From an uncultured Chlorobiaceae bacterium (GTDB taxonomy: Bacteria > Bacteroidota > Chlorobiia > Chlorobiales > Chlorobiaceae), in the NCBI GenBank assembly GCA_903838095.1, contig CAILXE010000322.1:1-10045 (forward strand): a stretch of 10,045 nt of DNA, read 5' to 3'. The translations under genes and the position numbers were made by a program. Shown piece by piece: positions 1 to 6,774 of this stretch. The notes below the pieces were generated by a model that saw only the letters and a program-made list of their open reading frames with translations, was not told where the DNA came from and made no database searches. Each line of letters opens with the position of its first letter. Position 1 is the stretch's first letter.

Positions 1-552
1 CCAGGAGATCCTTGCAATGGCCTCAAGAAACCGTTTTTTTATTGCAGGTTCGGGGTGGTTGTTCTCTGATCCGCAGTTCCCGGTTGCAAGCGTTCCCGCT
101 TTAAAAGCAAGCACTTTTTCAATGGAATCTTTATAAGTATCTGCAAGAATAACACAAACTTTTTCTGGAGCGACAGCCGCAAAAGTCTCAACAATGATAC
201 GCATGGATTCGGGGATATTGTAAAAGCCTATGACCCCGAGAATTGGACTCCAGTTAAAAAAAAGATTGGTTATTGCCAGTTTGTAGTTAAAGGAGATGCT
301 GGAGATGTGAGCAAGATCAAACAGAATGTGAAACTGTTTGTTTATAAGGTCAGATTCGGAGAGCACAACCTGCAACAGGTCAACGTCCATAAAGTCAAGA
401 ATAATATCATGCTTTTCCTCAACCTCAACCCAGGTGTGAACGATATTTTCATCGATGACGCTCATCCATTTGCTATACCCGGCAGCAGGGTGATGGCTTT
501 TCCAGTGGTTTTTTTTAGTTGTTGAAAGTATTGGCCGTATTGGGCTTTCCAT
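1..552 (-). CDS. Unidentified protein, 5' part (runs off left edge)
   Basis: An open frame on the minus strand starts with ATG at 552 and stays open for 184 codons to the window edge, so the C-terminus is missing. I do not recognise the family. Residues 1-28 are polar and basic. Residues 30-150 alternate hydrophobic strands and amphipathic helices: an acidic strand near 40-54 (HTWVEVEEKHDIILDF), a helix near 57-71, a strand ILFDL near 76-80, a helix near 88-100, a strand ILGVIGFY near 104-111 and a helix near 115-127. This order recalls SpoIIAA-like/STAS folds, but that is inference only. No signal peptide or membrane segment is visible. Residues 158-169 (GNCGSENNHPEP) look like a linker, so another domain may lie beyond the edge. 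No Shine-Dalgarno is visible before the ATG; a second ATG exists at codon 30. It is divergent from the GlmU-like gene. Coding reality rests on the long open frame and plausible composition. Confidence 0.7.
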   Translation of the reverse strand, partial: MESPIRPILSTTKKNHWKSHHPAAGYSKWMSVIDENIVHTWVEVEEKHDIILDFMDVDLLQVVLSESDLINKQFHILFDLAHISSISFNYKLAITNLFFNWSPILGVIGFYNIPESMRIIVETFAAVAPEKVCVILADTYKDSIEKVLAFKAGTLATGNCGSENNHPEPAIKKRFLEAIARISW

Positions 553-596
553 TGTTGTTTTGTGGAGGGTTAAGCAATGCTTATTGTTTCCTGATG

Positions 597-617
597 TGTT
601 ATTGAATAGTAATAACA
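597..617. repeat. 7-bp inverted repeat overlapping a candidate -10 box
   Basis: TGTTATT (597-603) and AATAACA (611-617) are perfect inverted repeats separated by 7 nt. The right arm contains the candidate -10 hexamer and the loop contains the predicted start point. The position would suit an operator, but a stem of only seven A/T-rich pairs can arise by chance in AT-rich DNA. Confidence 0.3.
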
Positions 618-640
618 GGAGTTAACCTGAATATAGTCAA
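612..640 (-). promoter_or_regulatory. Candidate promoter for the left-edge gene
   Basis: Read on the minus strand, TTGACT (635-640) matches 5 of 6 bases of a -35 box. It is followed after exactly 17 bp by TGTTAT (612-617), which matches 4 of 6 bases of a -10 box. Transcription would start near 605, leaving a leader of about 53 nt before the ATG at 552. This is a consensus match by eye; no expression evidence is available. Confidence 0.35.
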
Positions 641-749
641 CAGTATTTACTTTATTAAAGGAAATAAAAGCCAATTAATATCGCTTTTTTACAATAAAGC
701 ATTAACCAGTCATTTTCCCTCCTTTTTTTATATTCAGTTATATCCGATT

Positions 750-765
750 GATTATCATGATAGTC
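750..765. promoter_or_regulatory. Near-perfect 16-bp palindrome, possible operator
   Basis: GATTATCATGATAGTC is a palindrome with one mismatched pair; its core TATCATGATA is perfect. It ends 37 bp before the chosen ATG at 803, where a repressor or activator site for the GlmU-like gene would be expected. No family of regulator can be named from the sequence. Confidence 0.3.
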
Positions 766-802
766 GGCACAGTTGGTCATTAACAAAAAGGGTGTCAGGA
801 TT

Positions 803-2056
803 ATGCAGGTTGTTGTTTTTGAAGATAGCAGAGTTTTGGCGCTGAAGCCTCTTGTTAATCTTAAACCGGTTTATGGCCTTTACACTGGTTTTCGTTCTCT
901 TCAGGAAAAGTTTGAGCAGTCGACAAGAGGGTGTGTGAAGTTTACCTGGCATCTTCGTCGTTATCTTGCATCTTTTTATGCTGAACAGCATCCGGAATGT
1001 CTGGTTAACCAGCTTGAGCAGAGGGATGTGCTGCTGGTCAATGGTCGAATCGTTTGTGATGAGGCGGCAGCAAGAGTGATCATTGAAGGTGCTTTTGAGG
1101 CAGGAAAAGCTTATATGCAGGGTGATAATCTCCTGTTTGCAAGAGTTGACAGTTCCCTTCTTCTTACGGCAGAAGGGAGCCTCATGCCTGATCTTATTGA
1201 TACATCCCGCCTGGCTTCGGAGCTTGTTACCGAATCGGTAACTGGTTTCAGGGTTATCGATAACCTCTGGGATGTTAGCGCTTTTCATGCGGACGAACTT
1301 GTGCGGGATGCTGAAACGCTTGAACTTGGTCGTATTGAAGGCGACATTCATCCTTCCGTTGCCATTGTCAATCGTTCAAATATTTATGTGGGTGCTGGAG
1401 CTGTTGTTCGTGCAGGTGCCGTGCTTGATGCTGATGATGGATTTGTTGCCGTTGGCTCCGGTGCCATTGTTGAACCGCAGGCAGTGTTGATGCAGAACGT
1501 TTTTCTTGCTCCGTGGTCAGTGGCGAAAATCGGTGCCAAGTTGTACAGCAATGTTGCTGTCGGGATGGCATCCAAAGTTGGGGGTGAAGTTGAGGATTCT
1601 CTGCTTGAGCCGTTTGCCAACAAACAGCATGACGGTTTTCTTGGTCACTCTTATATTTCTTCATGGTGTAACCTTGGTGCGGGAACCAATACGAGCGATC
1701 TCAAGAATAACTACGGCCATATAACATTGCAGAGTAAAGGGCTGTTGTATAAAACGGGGCTTCAGTTTCTTGGACTCTTGATGGGTGATCACAGTAAGAG
1801 TTCCATCAATTCAATGTTCAATACCGGTACCGTTGTCGGAACAGGCGCAAATATTTTCGGTGATGGATTTCCTCCGAAAGAGGTGCCCTCTTTTGCCTGG
1901 GGCGGGAGCTCTGGTTTCGAGCATTATGATGTGGAAAAAGCGGTTGAAACCGCAAAAAAGGTTATGGCGCGTCGCAAGGTGATGATGAGCAGCGCCTACG
2001 AGTCAATGTTCCGTTTTATTGCAGAAACGGAAGGTTTAAAACGTTCATTTGAATAA
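803..2056 (+). CDS. GlmU-like sugar nucleotidyltransferase/acetyltransferase (Bacteroidetes/Chlorobi type)
   Basis: This 417-residue protein resembles the alternative GlmU family of Bacteroidetes and Chlorobi, proposed to make UDP-N-acetylglucosamine for peptidoglycan and lipopolysaccharide in the cytoplasm. The C-terminal half (about 178-360) is a left-handed beta-helix of hexapeptide repeats, for example VGAGAVVRAGAVL at 196-208. NKQHDGFLG (273-281) aligns with the KAAHLTYLG stretch of Escherichia coli GlmU, so H276 would be the catalytic histidine; the GlmU tyrosine three residues later is F279 here. GAGTNTSDLKNNYG (292-305) matches the GAGT region of acetyltransferases. The N-terminal half (FEDSRVLALKPLVNLKPVYGL, about 6-26) lacks the classic GxGTRM nucleotidyl motif, as is usual for this family. 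A TTG at 773 would add ten residues, but ATG 803 is preceded by CAGGA at 796-800 and is preferred. It is first of three closely spaced genes. The pyrophosphorylase activity is inferred; the acetyltransferase fold is well supported. Confidence 0.85.
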   Translation: MQVVVFEDSRVLALKPLVNLKPVYGLYTGFRSLQEKFEQSTRGCVKFTWHLRRYLASFYAEQHPECLVNQLEQRDVLLVNGRIVCDEAAARVIIEGAFEAGKAYMQGDNLLFARVDSSLLLTAEGSLMPDLIDTSRLASELVTESVTGFRVIDNLWDVSAFHADELVRDAETLELGRIEGDIHPSVAIVNRSNIYVGAGAVVRAGAVLDADDGFVAVGSGAIVEPQAVLMQNVFLAPWSVAKIGAKLYSNVAVGMASKVGGEVEDSLLEPFANKQHDGFLGHSYISSWCNLGAGTNTSDLKNNYGHITLQSKGLLYKTGLQFLGLLMGDHSKSSINSMFNTGTVVGTGANIFGDGFPPKEVPSFAWGGSSGFEHYDVEKAVETAKKVMARRKVMMSSAYESMFRFIAETEGLKRSFE

Positions 2057-2073
2057 AATTAAAGTACGGTTAC

Positions 2074-2637
2074 ATGATTTTTGTTGTGGATAATTATGAT
2101 TCTTTTACCTATAACCTGGTACAGTATATAGGAGAGTGCGGCGAAGTGGTTGAGGTGTATCGTAACGATGAGCTGTCTGTAGAGGAAATTGTCGCGAAAT
2201 CTCCGGCAAAGATTGTTATCTCTCCAGGTCCGGGGACTCCTGATGATGCCGGTGTATCGGTTCAACTGATTCATGCCGTCAAGGGTAAAATTCCGGTACT
2301 TGGTGTTTGTCTGGGACATCAGTCTATTGGTGTGGCTCTTGGCGGAAAAGTTGTCAGGGCAGACTGTATCATGCATGGGAAAACATCACAGGTTTTTCAT
2401 GATAACTGCGGGATTTTCAGAGGTGTTGATAATCCATTTGTTGCAACAAGGTATCACTCTCTGGTCGTCGAGAGGGCAACACTGCCCGATACTCTTGTTC
2501 TTCGGGCCTGGACTGAAGATGGTGTGATTATGGGGATGGATTCGGAGCAGCTCAAATTGTACGGTGTGCAGTTTCATCCTGAATCCATCATGACTGCTGA
2601 AGGGAAAAAAATTATCAGAAATTTTCTTGCATTGTAA
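2074..2637 (+). CDS. trpG/pabA: Glutamine amidotransferase of anthranilate/aminodeoxychorismate synthase
   Basis: The 187-residue product is a complete class I glutamine amidotransferase of the TrpG/PabA family. It hydrolyses glutamine and channels ammonia to a chorismate-using partner: TrpE for anthranilate (tryptophan) or PabB for aminodeoxychorismate (folate). Visible motifs are the N-terminal DNYDSFTYN (6-14), the oxyanion-loop segment SPGPGTPDDAG (50-60), the nucleophile C79 in GVCLGHQ, and H168 and E170 in QFHPES completing the triad. Length and domain limits match stand-alone family members, so nothing is missing. It starts 17 bp after the GlmU-like gene and ends 18 bp before the LOG gene, so co-transcription is likely. 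No trpE, pabB or other tryptophan gene is visible here, and sequence alone cannot separate TrpG from PabA; one protein often serves both. No strong Shine-Dalgarno is visible. Confidence 0.95.
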   Translation: MIFVVDNYDSFTYNLVQYIGECGEVVEVYRNDELSVEEIVAKSPAKIVISPGPGTPDDAGVSVQLIHAVKGKIPVLGVCLGHQSIGVALGGKVVRADCIMHGKTSQVFHDNCGIFRGVDNPFVATRYHSLVVERATLPDTLVLRAWTEDGVIMGMDSEQLKLYGVQFHPESIMTAEGKKIIRNFLAL

Positions 2638-2655
2638 GCATCTGGTTATGGGTTT

Positions 2656-3375
2656 ATGGATATTTATTGTCGTTCTTCAGGGACAAGGAAAGGCTTGCAG
2701 GAGTCTGCCAGTGTAAAGCCGGAAAGTGATTTTATGGCTGACGGTTGGCGCGTTTTTAAAATAATGGCGGAATTTGTCAGCGGTTTTGAGATGATGTCCG
2801 ATGCGGCTCCGGCAGTGACCGTTTTTGGCTCTACAAGGGTCTCGGCAGGAAGTCCGGAGTATATGCTGGCTGAAAAGCTTGGACGTCTGCTTGCCACTGA
2901 AGGGTTTTCGGTCATTACAGGAGGTGGCCCGGGTGTTATGGAGGCGGCAAACAAGGGCGCCCAAAACGCAGGAGGGGAGTCCATTGGATTTCATATCAAG
3001 CTTCCTAACCAGCAACAGCCCAACACTTATATTGATCATGAAAAGCTTGTGACTTTTCAGTATTTTTTTGTGCGTAAAGTTATGTTCATAAAATACGCGC
3101 AGGCATTTATCGCCCTTCCTGGTGGTTTCGGTACGCTTGATGAAGTTATGGAAGCCATCACGATTATATACACAGGAAAAAGCGAACGGTTTCCTGTTAT
3201 ATTAGTAGGTAAAAGTTACTGGGAAGGGTTGTATCACTGGATTGAGGATACCATGCTGAAGGAGAGGGGCTATATCAGTCCTGAAGCATTTGACTTTATC
3301 TTTCTTGAAGATAGTGCCGAAGATGTTCTTGCGGTTATCAAAAGATTTTATAATGAAATGAATAGTGTCAGTTAA
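2656..3375 (+). CDS. LOG-family nucleotide 5'-monophosphate phosphoribohydrolase (TIGR00730-like)
   Basis: This 239-residue cytosolic protein belongs to the LOG family, often misnamed lysine decarboxylase. Characterised members cleave cytokinin ribotides or other nucleoside monophosphates into base and ribose 5-phosphate. The Rossmann-like core runs from about 53 to 230. Visible motifs are ITGGGPGVMEAANKGA (87-102), R140-K141 in FFVRKVMF, and PGGFGTLDE (155-163), whose arginine and final glutamate (R140, E163) are the expected catalytic residues. The first 50 residues are an extension with a helical FKIMAEFVSGFEMM segment. ATG 2656 is the first start in frame; ATG at 2734 (residue 27, MADGWRVFKIM), preceded by GGAAAG, is a possible shorter start. 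It is the last gene of the plus-strand run. Its TAA stop (3373-3375) overlaps the stop of the convergent haem-protein gene. The physiological substrate cannot be told from sequence; a bacterial cytokinin role is not implied. Confidence 0.9.
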   Translation: MDIYCRSSGTRKGLQESASVKPESDFMADGWRVFKIMAEFVSGFEMMSDAAPAVTVFGSTRVSAGSPEYMLAEKLGRLLATEGFSVITGGGPGVMEAANKGAQNAGGESIGFHIKLPNQQQPNTYIDHEKLVTFQYFFVRKVMFIKYAQAFIALPGGFGTLDEVMEAITIIYTGKSERFPVILVGKSYWEGLYHWIEDTMLKERGYISPEAFDFIFLEDSAEDVLAVIKRFYNEMNSVS

Positions 3376-3833
3376 TTTTTGAACCAGGTACTGTCCTTTT
3401 TTTCAGAAGTTGCTTTCAGCCATTGCAAAAGCTCTCTGGATTGACTTGCAGTGAGTTGTGCACCTGGTTTCAGGAAGTAATAGAGGCGTTGATGAGCAGT
3501 TCCTTCCAAAATAACGCTCATGATTTTACTTCTTGACAGTTTGATTTCAGGATTATCTGTATTGTTCCATGTAGAAAAATTCAGGGCACTTCTGCCTGAA
3601 GTCACGGTGGAGAAGGTCAGCCATGATACCGGGGCGATGTAGGCAATGGATGTCCATCGGGTTTCGTACGAGTGGCAATCATAACAGGCCTGTTTCAGAA
3701 AACTTTTTAAGGAGTGAGGGAGTTTAATTCCGGAATCTGCTGGAGGGTTGATGCGTTGAAGTGGTACAAACTGGATAACAATGAGCAAGACAATTGACCA
3801 GCTTGCTATGGATTTAAACGAAACAGTCATCAT
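3372..3833 (-). CDS. Haem-binding domain protein with single CxxCH, membrane-anchored
   Basis: The 153-residue protein has a short N-terminus, a hydrophobic segment at about 11-24 (signal anchor or uncleaved signal peptide) and then a periplasmic domain. C50-Y-D-C53-H54 is a c-type haem attachment motif, followed by SYETRW (55-60) and APVSW (67-71). This pattern (CYDCHS, then a tryptophan and the APVSW segment) fits the Pfam haem-binding domain family Haem_bd, found in small mono-haem proteins. It probably carries one covalently bound c-type haem facing the periplasm; an electron-transfer or haem-sensing role is inference. The distal haem ligand is not obvious. Two adjacent ATGs (3833 and 3830) could serve as start; neither has a clear Shine-Dalgarno. 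The stop overlaps that of the LOG gene in a TTAA, leaving no room for a separate terminator. It is divergent, by 50 bp, from the HTH regulator gene, so shared control is possible. Confidence 0.8.
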   Translation of the reverse strand: MMTVSFKSIASWSIVLLIVIQFVPLQRINPPADSGIKLPHSLKSFLKQACYDCHSYETRWTSIAYIAPVSWLTFSTVTSGRSALNFSTWNNTDNPEIKLSRSKIMSVILEGTAHQRLYYFLKPGAQLTASQSRELLQWLKATSEKKDSTWFKN

Positions 3834-3883
3834 TGCCCGAAGATGAATTGTGTTGGCATCTCTTATAACTAAAGCGTATTATT

Positions 3884-4222
3884 GTGATATTTCCCTGCGA
3901 AAAAGCCGTGTGGTACTATCTGCCTCAAATCAGGGCCGATCTTGCTATCGAACTTGTTAAAACAGGTATAACTCAGTCGATGGCAGCGAAGAAACTTGGT
4001 GTTACACCTGCTGCTGTTTCTCAGTATATTCATAAAAAACGAGGTACGCAATCGCCAAAAAGCAGTACCTACAAGCTCGAAATTGAGGCGGCGGTAAAAA
4101 AGATGTGTGGCGAAGAGGTATTGTCCGCTGACCTTTCGCGTATTGTGTGCAACTGTTGCCGGATGTTGCAAAAAGAGGAAGAGGGTGAAGGATGTGGGCT
4201 CACGACTACAGCTCAACAATGA
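3884..4222 (+). CDS. Small HTH transcriptional regulator with cysteine-rich C-terminus
   Basis: The 112-residue protein starts at GTG 3884; only ATT or other weaker codons lie between it and the upstream TAA at 3866. Residues 5-20 ([16 protein letters not shown]) followed by an XRE-like helix-turn-helix at about 21-51 ([17 protein letters not shown], then [14 protein letters not shown]) resemble small predicted regulators best known from archaea (COG2522-like, from memory). Besides C5 there are C75, C89, C91, C92 and C104 in the tail. In family members I recall, comparable cysteines suggest metal or iron-sulfur binding; here that is inference. It is divergent from the haem-protein gene across 50 bp and converges on bshC with a 17-bp overlap of the 3' ends. 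The context suggests, but does not show, a redox-related role. No good Shine-Dalgarno precedes the GTG. Confidence 0.75.
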   Translation: MIFPCEKAVWYYLPQIRADLAIELVKTGITQSMAAKKLGVTPAAVSQYIHKKRGTQSPKSSTYKLEIEAAVKKMCGEEVLSADLSRIVCNCCRMLQKEEEGEGCGLTTTAQQ

Positions 4223-5897
4223 TGTGTGCTTCCGTTGAATAACCGTTGAGAAGGTTTTTCAGAGTGCCAATCAACTCCATTCCGTATTTGTTGAGATAAT
4301 AAAAAATATTGATGAGCCTTTCCTGGGGTAGTCCTTCCGGAAAAAGAGCGTTTTCTGCTTTGAGAATCTGCTCAAGGAGCTCTTCATGTTTGCGTCTGCT
4401 GGCTTTCCATGTTTTCTGCTCAATACCTTCGATAATTTTTTCTGACTGGACTGATGATGCTGCTAACAGCGGTTCAAGAGTCGGGTCAATTTTTGCAAGC
4501 ACCGGACCGAGAGCGGCCAATGTCCGACGCATCTGCTCTTTGGTCTCTTCGAAAAGGGCCTCAAGCTGGGGGTTTTCGGAGATACCAACGGCATTTTTCT
4601 TGAGTTGTTGCAGGTTACTAAAAACTGCGGAATAAATTTGTTTGCGTGAAAATCCCGGTTTGCCTGTAACCTGAAGCAGTTTATCCATAATTCGGCTGAT
4701 TTTTGGCTCAACCAGCGTAAAGCTTCCTCTGGGAATAATAAACGGCATGGTTATACCGAAATGCTCGTAATTTTTCCGGTATTGTGCAAGGTAGCTTATC
4801 TCTCCGGGGCCGGCAATGCAGGCGAAGGAAGGCAGGACATAATCCTGGATAATAGGTCTGAGAACGACGTTTGGACTGAATTGTTCAGGGTGATCCTGAC
4901 ACAATTCAAGCATCTGGTGTTTTGTGTAGCGCTGTTTGTCGGGCACAATCAAGAAAGAATCCTCTGAGGGCTGTTCTATTTTCTGTCGCTGGCCATGATG
5001 GTTGATGTGATAGAGATTAACTGATCTTGGTTTTGACTGTGCTGAGTAGCCAAGATTTTCAAGACGGGTACTTTGGGAGACGACATTGTATGAAGATGCT
5101 GGTGAGGATGAGAGTTCACGTAAAAAAATACTGGACGAAAGCTTCTTGAACTCTGAATCCTGGCTTGACAACAGAATCAGCGGCTGTTCTTTGAAGAGCC
5201 GCATCATGGTGCTGGCAAAGCTTATCTCGAAAGTGTTGCCGGGATAATAACACTCCGTGAGTATATCCGATATGGTGTTTTTGTAGGTTGAATCGGGCAT
5301 GAGTCTCAAAAACTCAGAGACTGTCCGGTTAATCTCCTCACTGAAGCAGGAGTTGGCAACCATCTGCTCAGGCATGCGCCTGTAGGGCTCCTGTTTGAAA
5401 TGAATAACCTGGTTTTCCGAAAAAATGGCAGTGTGGGCCGATTCGTCATAGTCGTGGTCTTCACCTTCAAGCCAGAAGATCGGCACAAAATTGTATTCCG
5501 GAAAGAGCGTTTTCTGCCGTTCGGCAAAAATTATAGCAGTGAGAGCTTTATAGATGGTGTAAAGCGGCCCCGTAAAGAGTCCCAGTTGCTGTCCGGTTAC
5601 AATAGCCATACATCGAGGTGACCGAAGCTTTTCAATCTCCCGGAGATGAAGCGCAGTGCCTCCCCAGCGACTGTTTTGGCGCGAAAGAATCCGTACAAGG
5701 GCTTCCCGATCAAATGTTCTCGAGCTGAGCAATCCAAGCTGACGGTAGTAATCGGCTTCCCGCTGATAATCAAGGTGAAAACACTCTGCAATCAAGTCTG
5801 ACCGTTCAGGGCAGTCTGATGTATAGTCACGGAAAAGCTTTGAAAATCCTTTTTTGGGTGTCAGGATATTTTTATAGTCAAGCAGAAAGGTATTCAC
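4206..5897 (-). CDS. bshC: Bacillithiol biosynthesis cysteine-adding enzyme BshC
   Basis: BshC is thought to add cysteine to glucosaminyl-malate, the last step of bacillithiol synthesis in the cytoplasm. Green sulfur bacteria use bacillithiol derivatives such as N-methyl-bacillithiol, so the gene fits the host. From the GTG at 5897 the product is 563 residues, close to the family's usual 540-560. Signatures are [19 protein letters not shown] (100-118) and [14 protein letters not shown] (139-152), the nucleotide-binding-like core of the family. Residues about 430-530 are helical and charged, matching the coiled-coil region, and [22 protein letters not shown] lies near the C-terminus. A TTG at 5927 would give 573 residues but overlaps surE by 26 bp; the GTG start yields MNTFLLDY, typical for BshC, and a 4-bp gap. 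It is the third gene of the patatin-surE-bshC run. BshA and BshB, needed for the pathway, are not in the window. Confidence 0.93.
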   Translation of the reverse strand: MNTFLLDYKNILTPKKGFSKLFRDYTSDCPERSDLIAECFHLDYQREADYYRQLGLLSSRTFDREALVRILSRQNSRWGGTALHLREIEKLRSPRCMAIVTGQQLGLFTGPLYTIYKALTAIIFAERQKTLFPEYNFVPIFWLEGEDHDYDESAHTAIFSENQVIHFKQEPYRRMPEQMVANSCFSEEINRTVSEFLRLMPDSTYKNTISDILTECYYPGNTFEISFASTMMRLFKEQPLILLSSQDSEFKKLSSSIFLRELSSSPASSYNVVSQSTRLENLGYSAQSKPRSVNLYHINHHGQRQKIEQPSEDSFLIVPDKQRYTKHQMLELCQDHPEQFSPNVVLRPIIQDYVLPSFACIAGPGEISYLAQYRKNYEHFGITMPFIIPRGSFTLVEPKISRIMDKLLQVTGKPGFSRKQIYSAVFSNLQQLKKNAVGISENPQLEALFEETKEQMRRTLAALGPVLAKIDPTLEPLLAASSVQSEKIIEGIEQKTWKASRRKHEELLEQILKAENALFPEGLPQERLINIFYYLNKYGMELIGTLKNLLNGYSTEAHIIVEL

Positions 5898-5901
5898 TGT
5901 T

Positions 5902-6699
5902 TTATTTTTGCAGGTTCCATTGTTCAAGAGTATGGATATAGCTGTGGTTGGTCAGATCGCATGAAATTGGTGTGACAGCGACATAATTCTGACGAACAGC
6001 AAATTCATCTTTGCGCACGGTATCATCAAGCAGGCACAGGGTGCCATTCAGCCAGTAGTAGGGGTTGCCGAACATATCGTTTCGTTCTATGGCATCCTCC
6101 TCCCATCTCGACCGTCCCTGTTCGGTGATCATTATTCCTGCAATCTGCGATTCCGGGATGTTTGGAATATTGGCAGAAAGAATAGTGTCTGGCGGAAGTC
6201 CTTCAAGAAGCACCTTTTTTGCCAGTTTGCGTGCAAATTTTCCTGCGTATGTAAAGTCGGCATGTTCGTAGGTTGTCAGTGAAAAGGCAAGAGAGGTGAT
6301 TCCCTGAATAGCGCCTTCAAGAGCTGCGGCTACCGTGCCCGAATAGATCGTATTGATGGCCGTGTTGCTGCCATAGTTGATGCCTGAAACAATAAGATCT
6401 GGTTTTGATGGCAAAATATGGCTCAGAGCGACTTTGATGCAGTCAACAGGAGTTCCGGATACTGTATAGCCAAAAAAACGCCCGTTTTTCAGGAATTTTT
6501 TGATTCTTAATGGAGTCCCGAGAGTCATTGCATGGCTTTTTCCACTGTGTGGTTCAGCCGGTGCGACGACGGTAACCCGTCCGATTTTTTTCATTGCCGC
6601 AGCAAGCGCATGGATCCCCTCACCTTCAATGCCGTCATCATTACAGACCAGTATGTGCGGTTTCTGTTGTGTGTCCACGCGGCTCTGTGTGTTTATCAT
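5902..6699 (-). CDS. surE: 5'/3'-nucleotidase SurE
   Basis: SurE is a metal-dependent cytosolic phosphatase that hydrolyses nucleoside monophosphates, and in some species short polyphosphate, and is tied to stationary-phase survival. From ATG 6699 the product is 265 residues, the normal family size. Visible features are N20-D21-D22-G23 in [11 protein letters not shown], the metal-site serine S52 in [15 protein letters not shown] (46-60), VSGTPVDC (80-87), SGINYGSN (105-112, with N108 as ligand) and [12 protein letters not shown] (119-130). A TTG at 6747 would add 16 residues, but it is part of a TTGACA sequence and the added residues are unlike SurE N-termini, so the ATG is preferred. The gene lies 75 bp after the patatin gene and 4 bp before bshC, so translation of surE and bshC may be coupled. 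No strong Shine-Dalgarno is seen. Confidence 0.95.
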   Translation of the reverse strand: MINTQSRVDTQQKPHILVCNDDGIEGEGIHALAAAMKKIGRVTVVAPAEPHSGKSHAMTLGTPLRIKKFLKNGRFFGYTVSGTPVDCIKVALSHILPSKPDLIVSGINYGSNTAINTIYSGTVAAALEGAIQGITSLAFSLTTYEHADFTYAGKFARKLAKKVLLEGLPPDTILSANIPNIPESQIAGIMITEQGRSRWEEDAIERNDMFGNPYYWLNGTLCLLDDTVRKDEFAVRQNYVAVTPISCDLTNHSYIHTLEQWNLQK

Positions 6700-6774
6700 A
6701 AAAAAGTTGCAGTGTCTGATGTCTCGCGGGTACTTCGGATTTGTCAAGTGTGTAAAAGTACAAAAAACTTCAGC

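Larger units (their letters stand above)
553..802. other. Divergent intergenic region, AT-rich
   Basis: This 250-bp gap separates two divergent genes. It is clearly richer in A and T than its neighbours, with T-runs near 684-690 and 722-729. It holds the candidate minus-strand promoter and inverted repeat near 597-640 and the palindrome at 750-765. I see no convincing small gene or terminator hairpin. It should carry the promoter of the plus-strand three-gene run, but no convincing -35/-10 pair was found for that strand. Confidence 0.6.

Noticed and set aside
755..1351. Open frame of 198 codons on the minus strand inside the GlmU-like gene
   Set aside because: It lies opposite a clearly coding gene with recognisable motifs, and its product is low in recognisable structure; a shadow frame.
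3853..3882. TTGGCA and TATTAT (18-bp spacing) as a promoter for the HTH gene
   Set aside because: The predicted transcript start would fall after the GTG start codon at 3884, so it cannot serve the full-length gene.
5898..5927. TTG 5927 as start of bshC
   Set aside because: It would overlap surE by 26 bp and has no Shine-Dalgarno, while GTG 5897 gives a family-like N-terminus and a 4-bp gap. It cannot be fully excluded.
6719..6747. TTGACA (minus strand, 6742-6747) as the -35 of a promoter for surE
   Set aside because: The hexamer 17 bp downstream is AGACAT, a poor -10 match, so an internal promoter is not supported beyond the -35 box.
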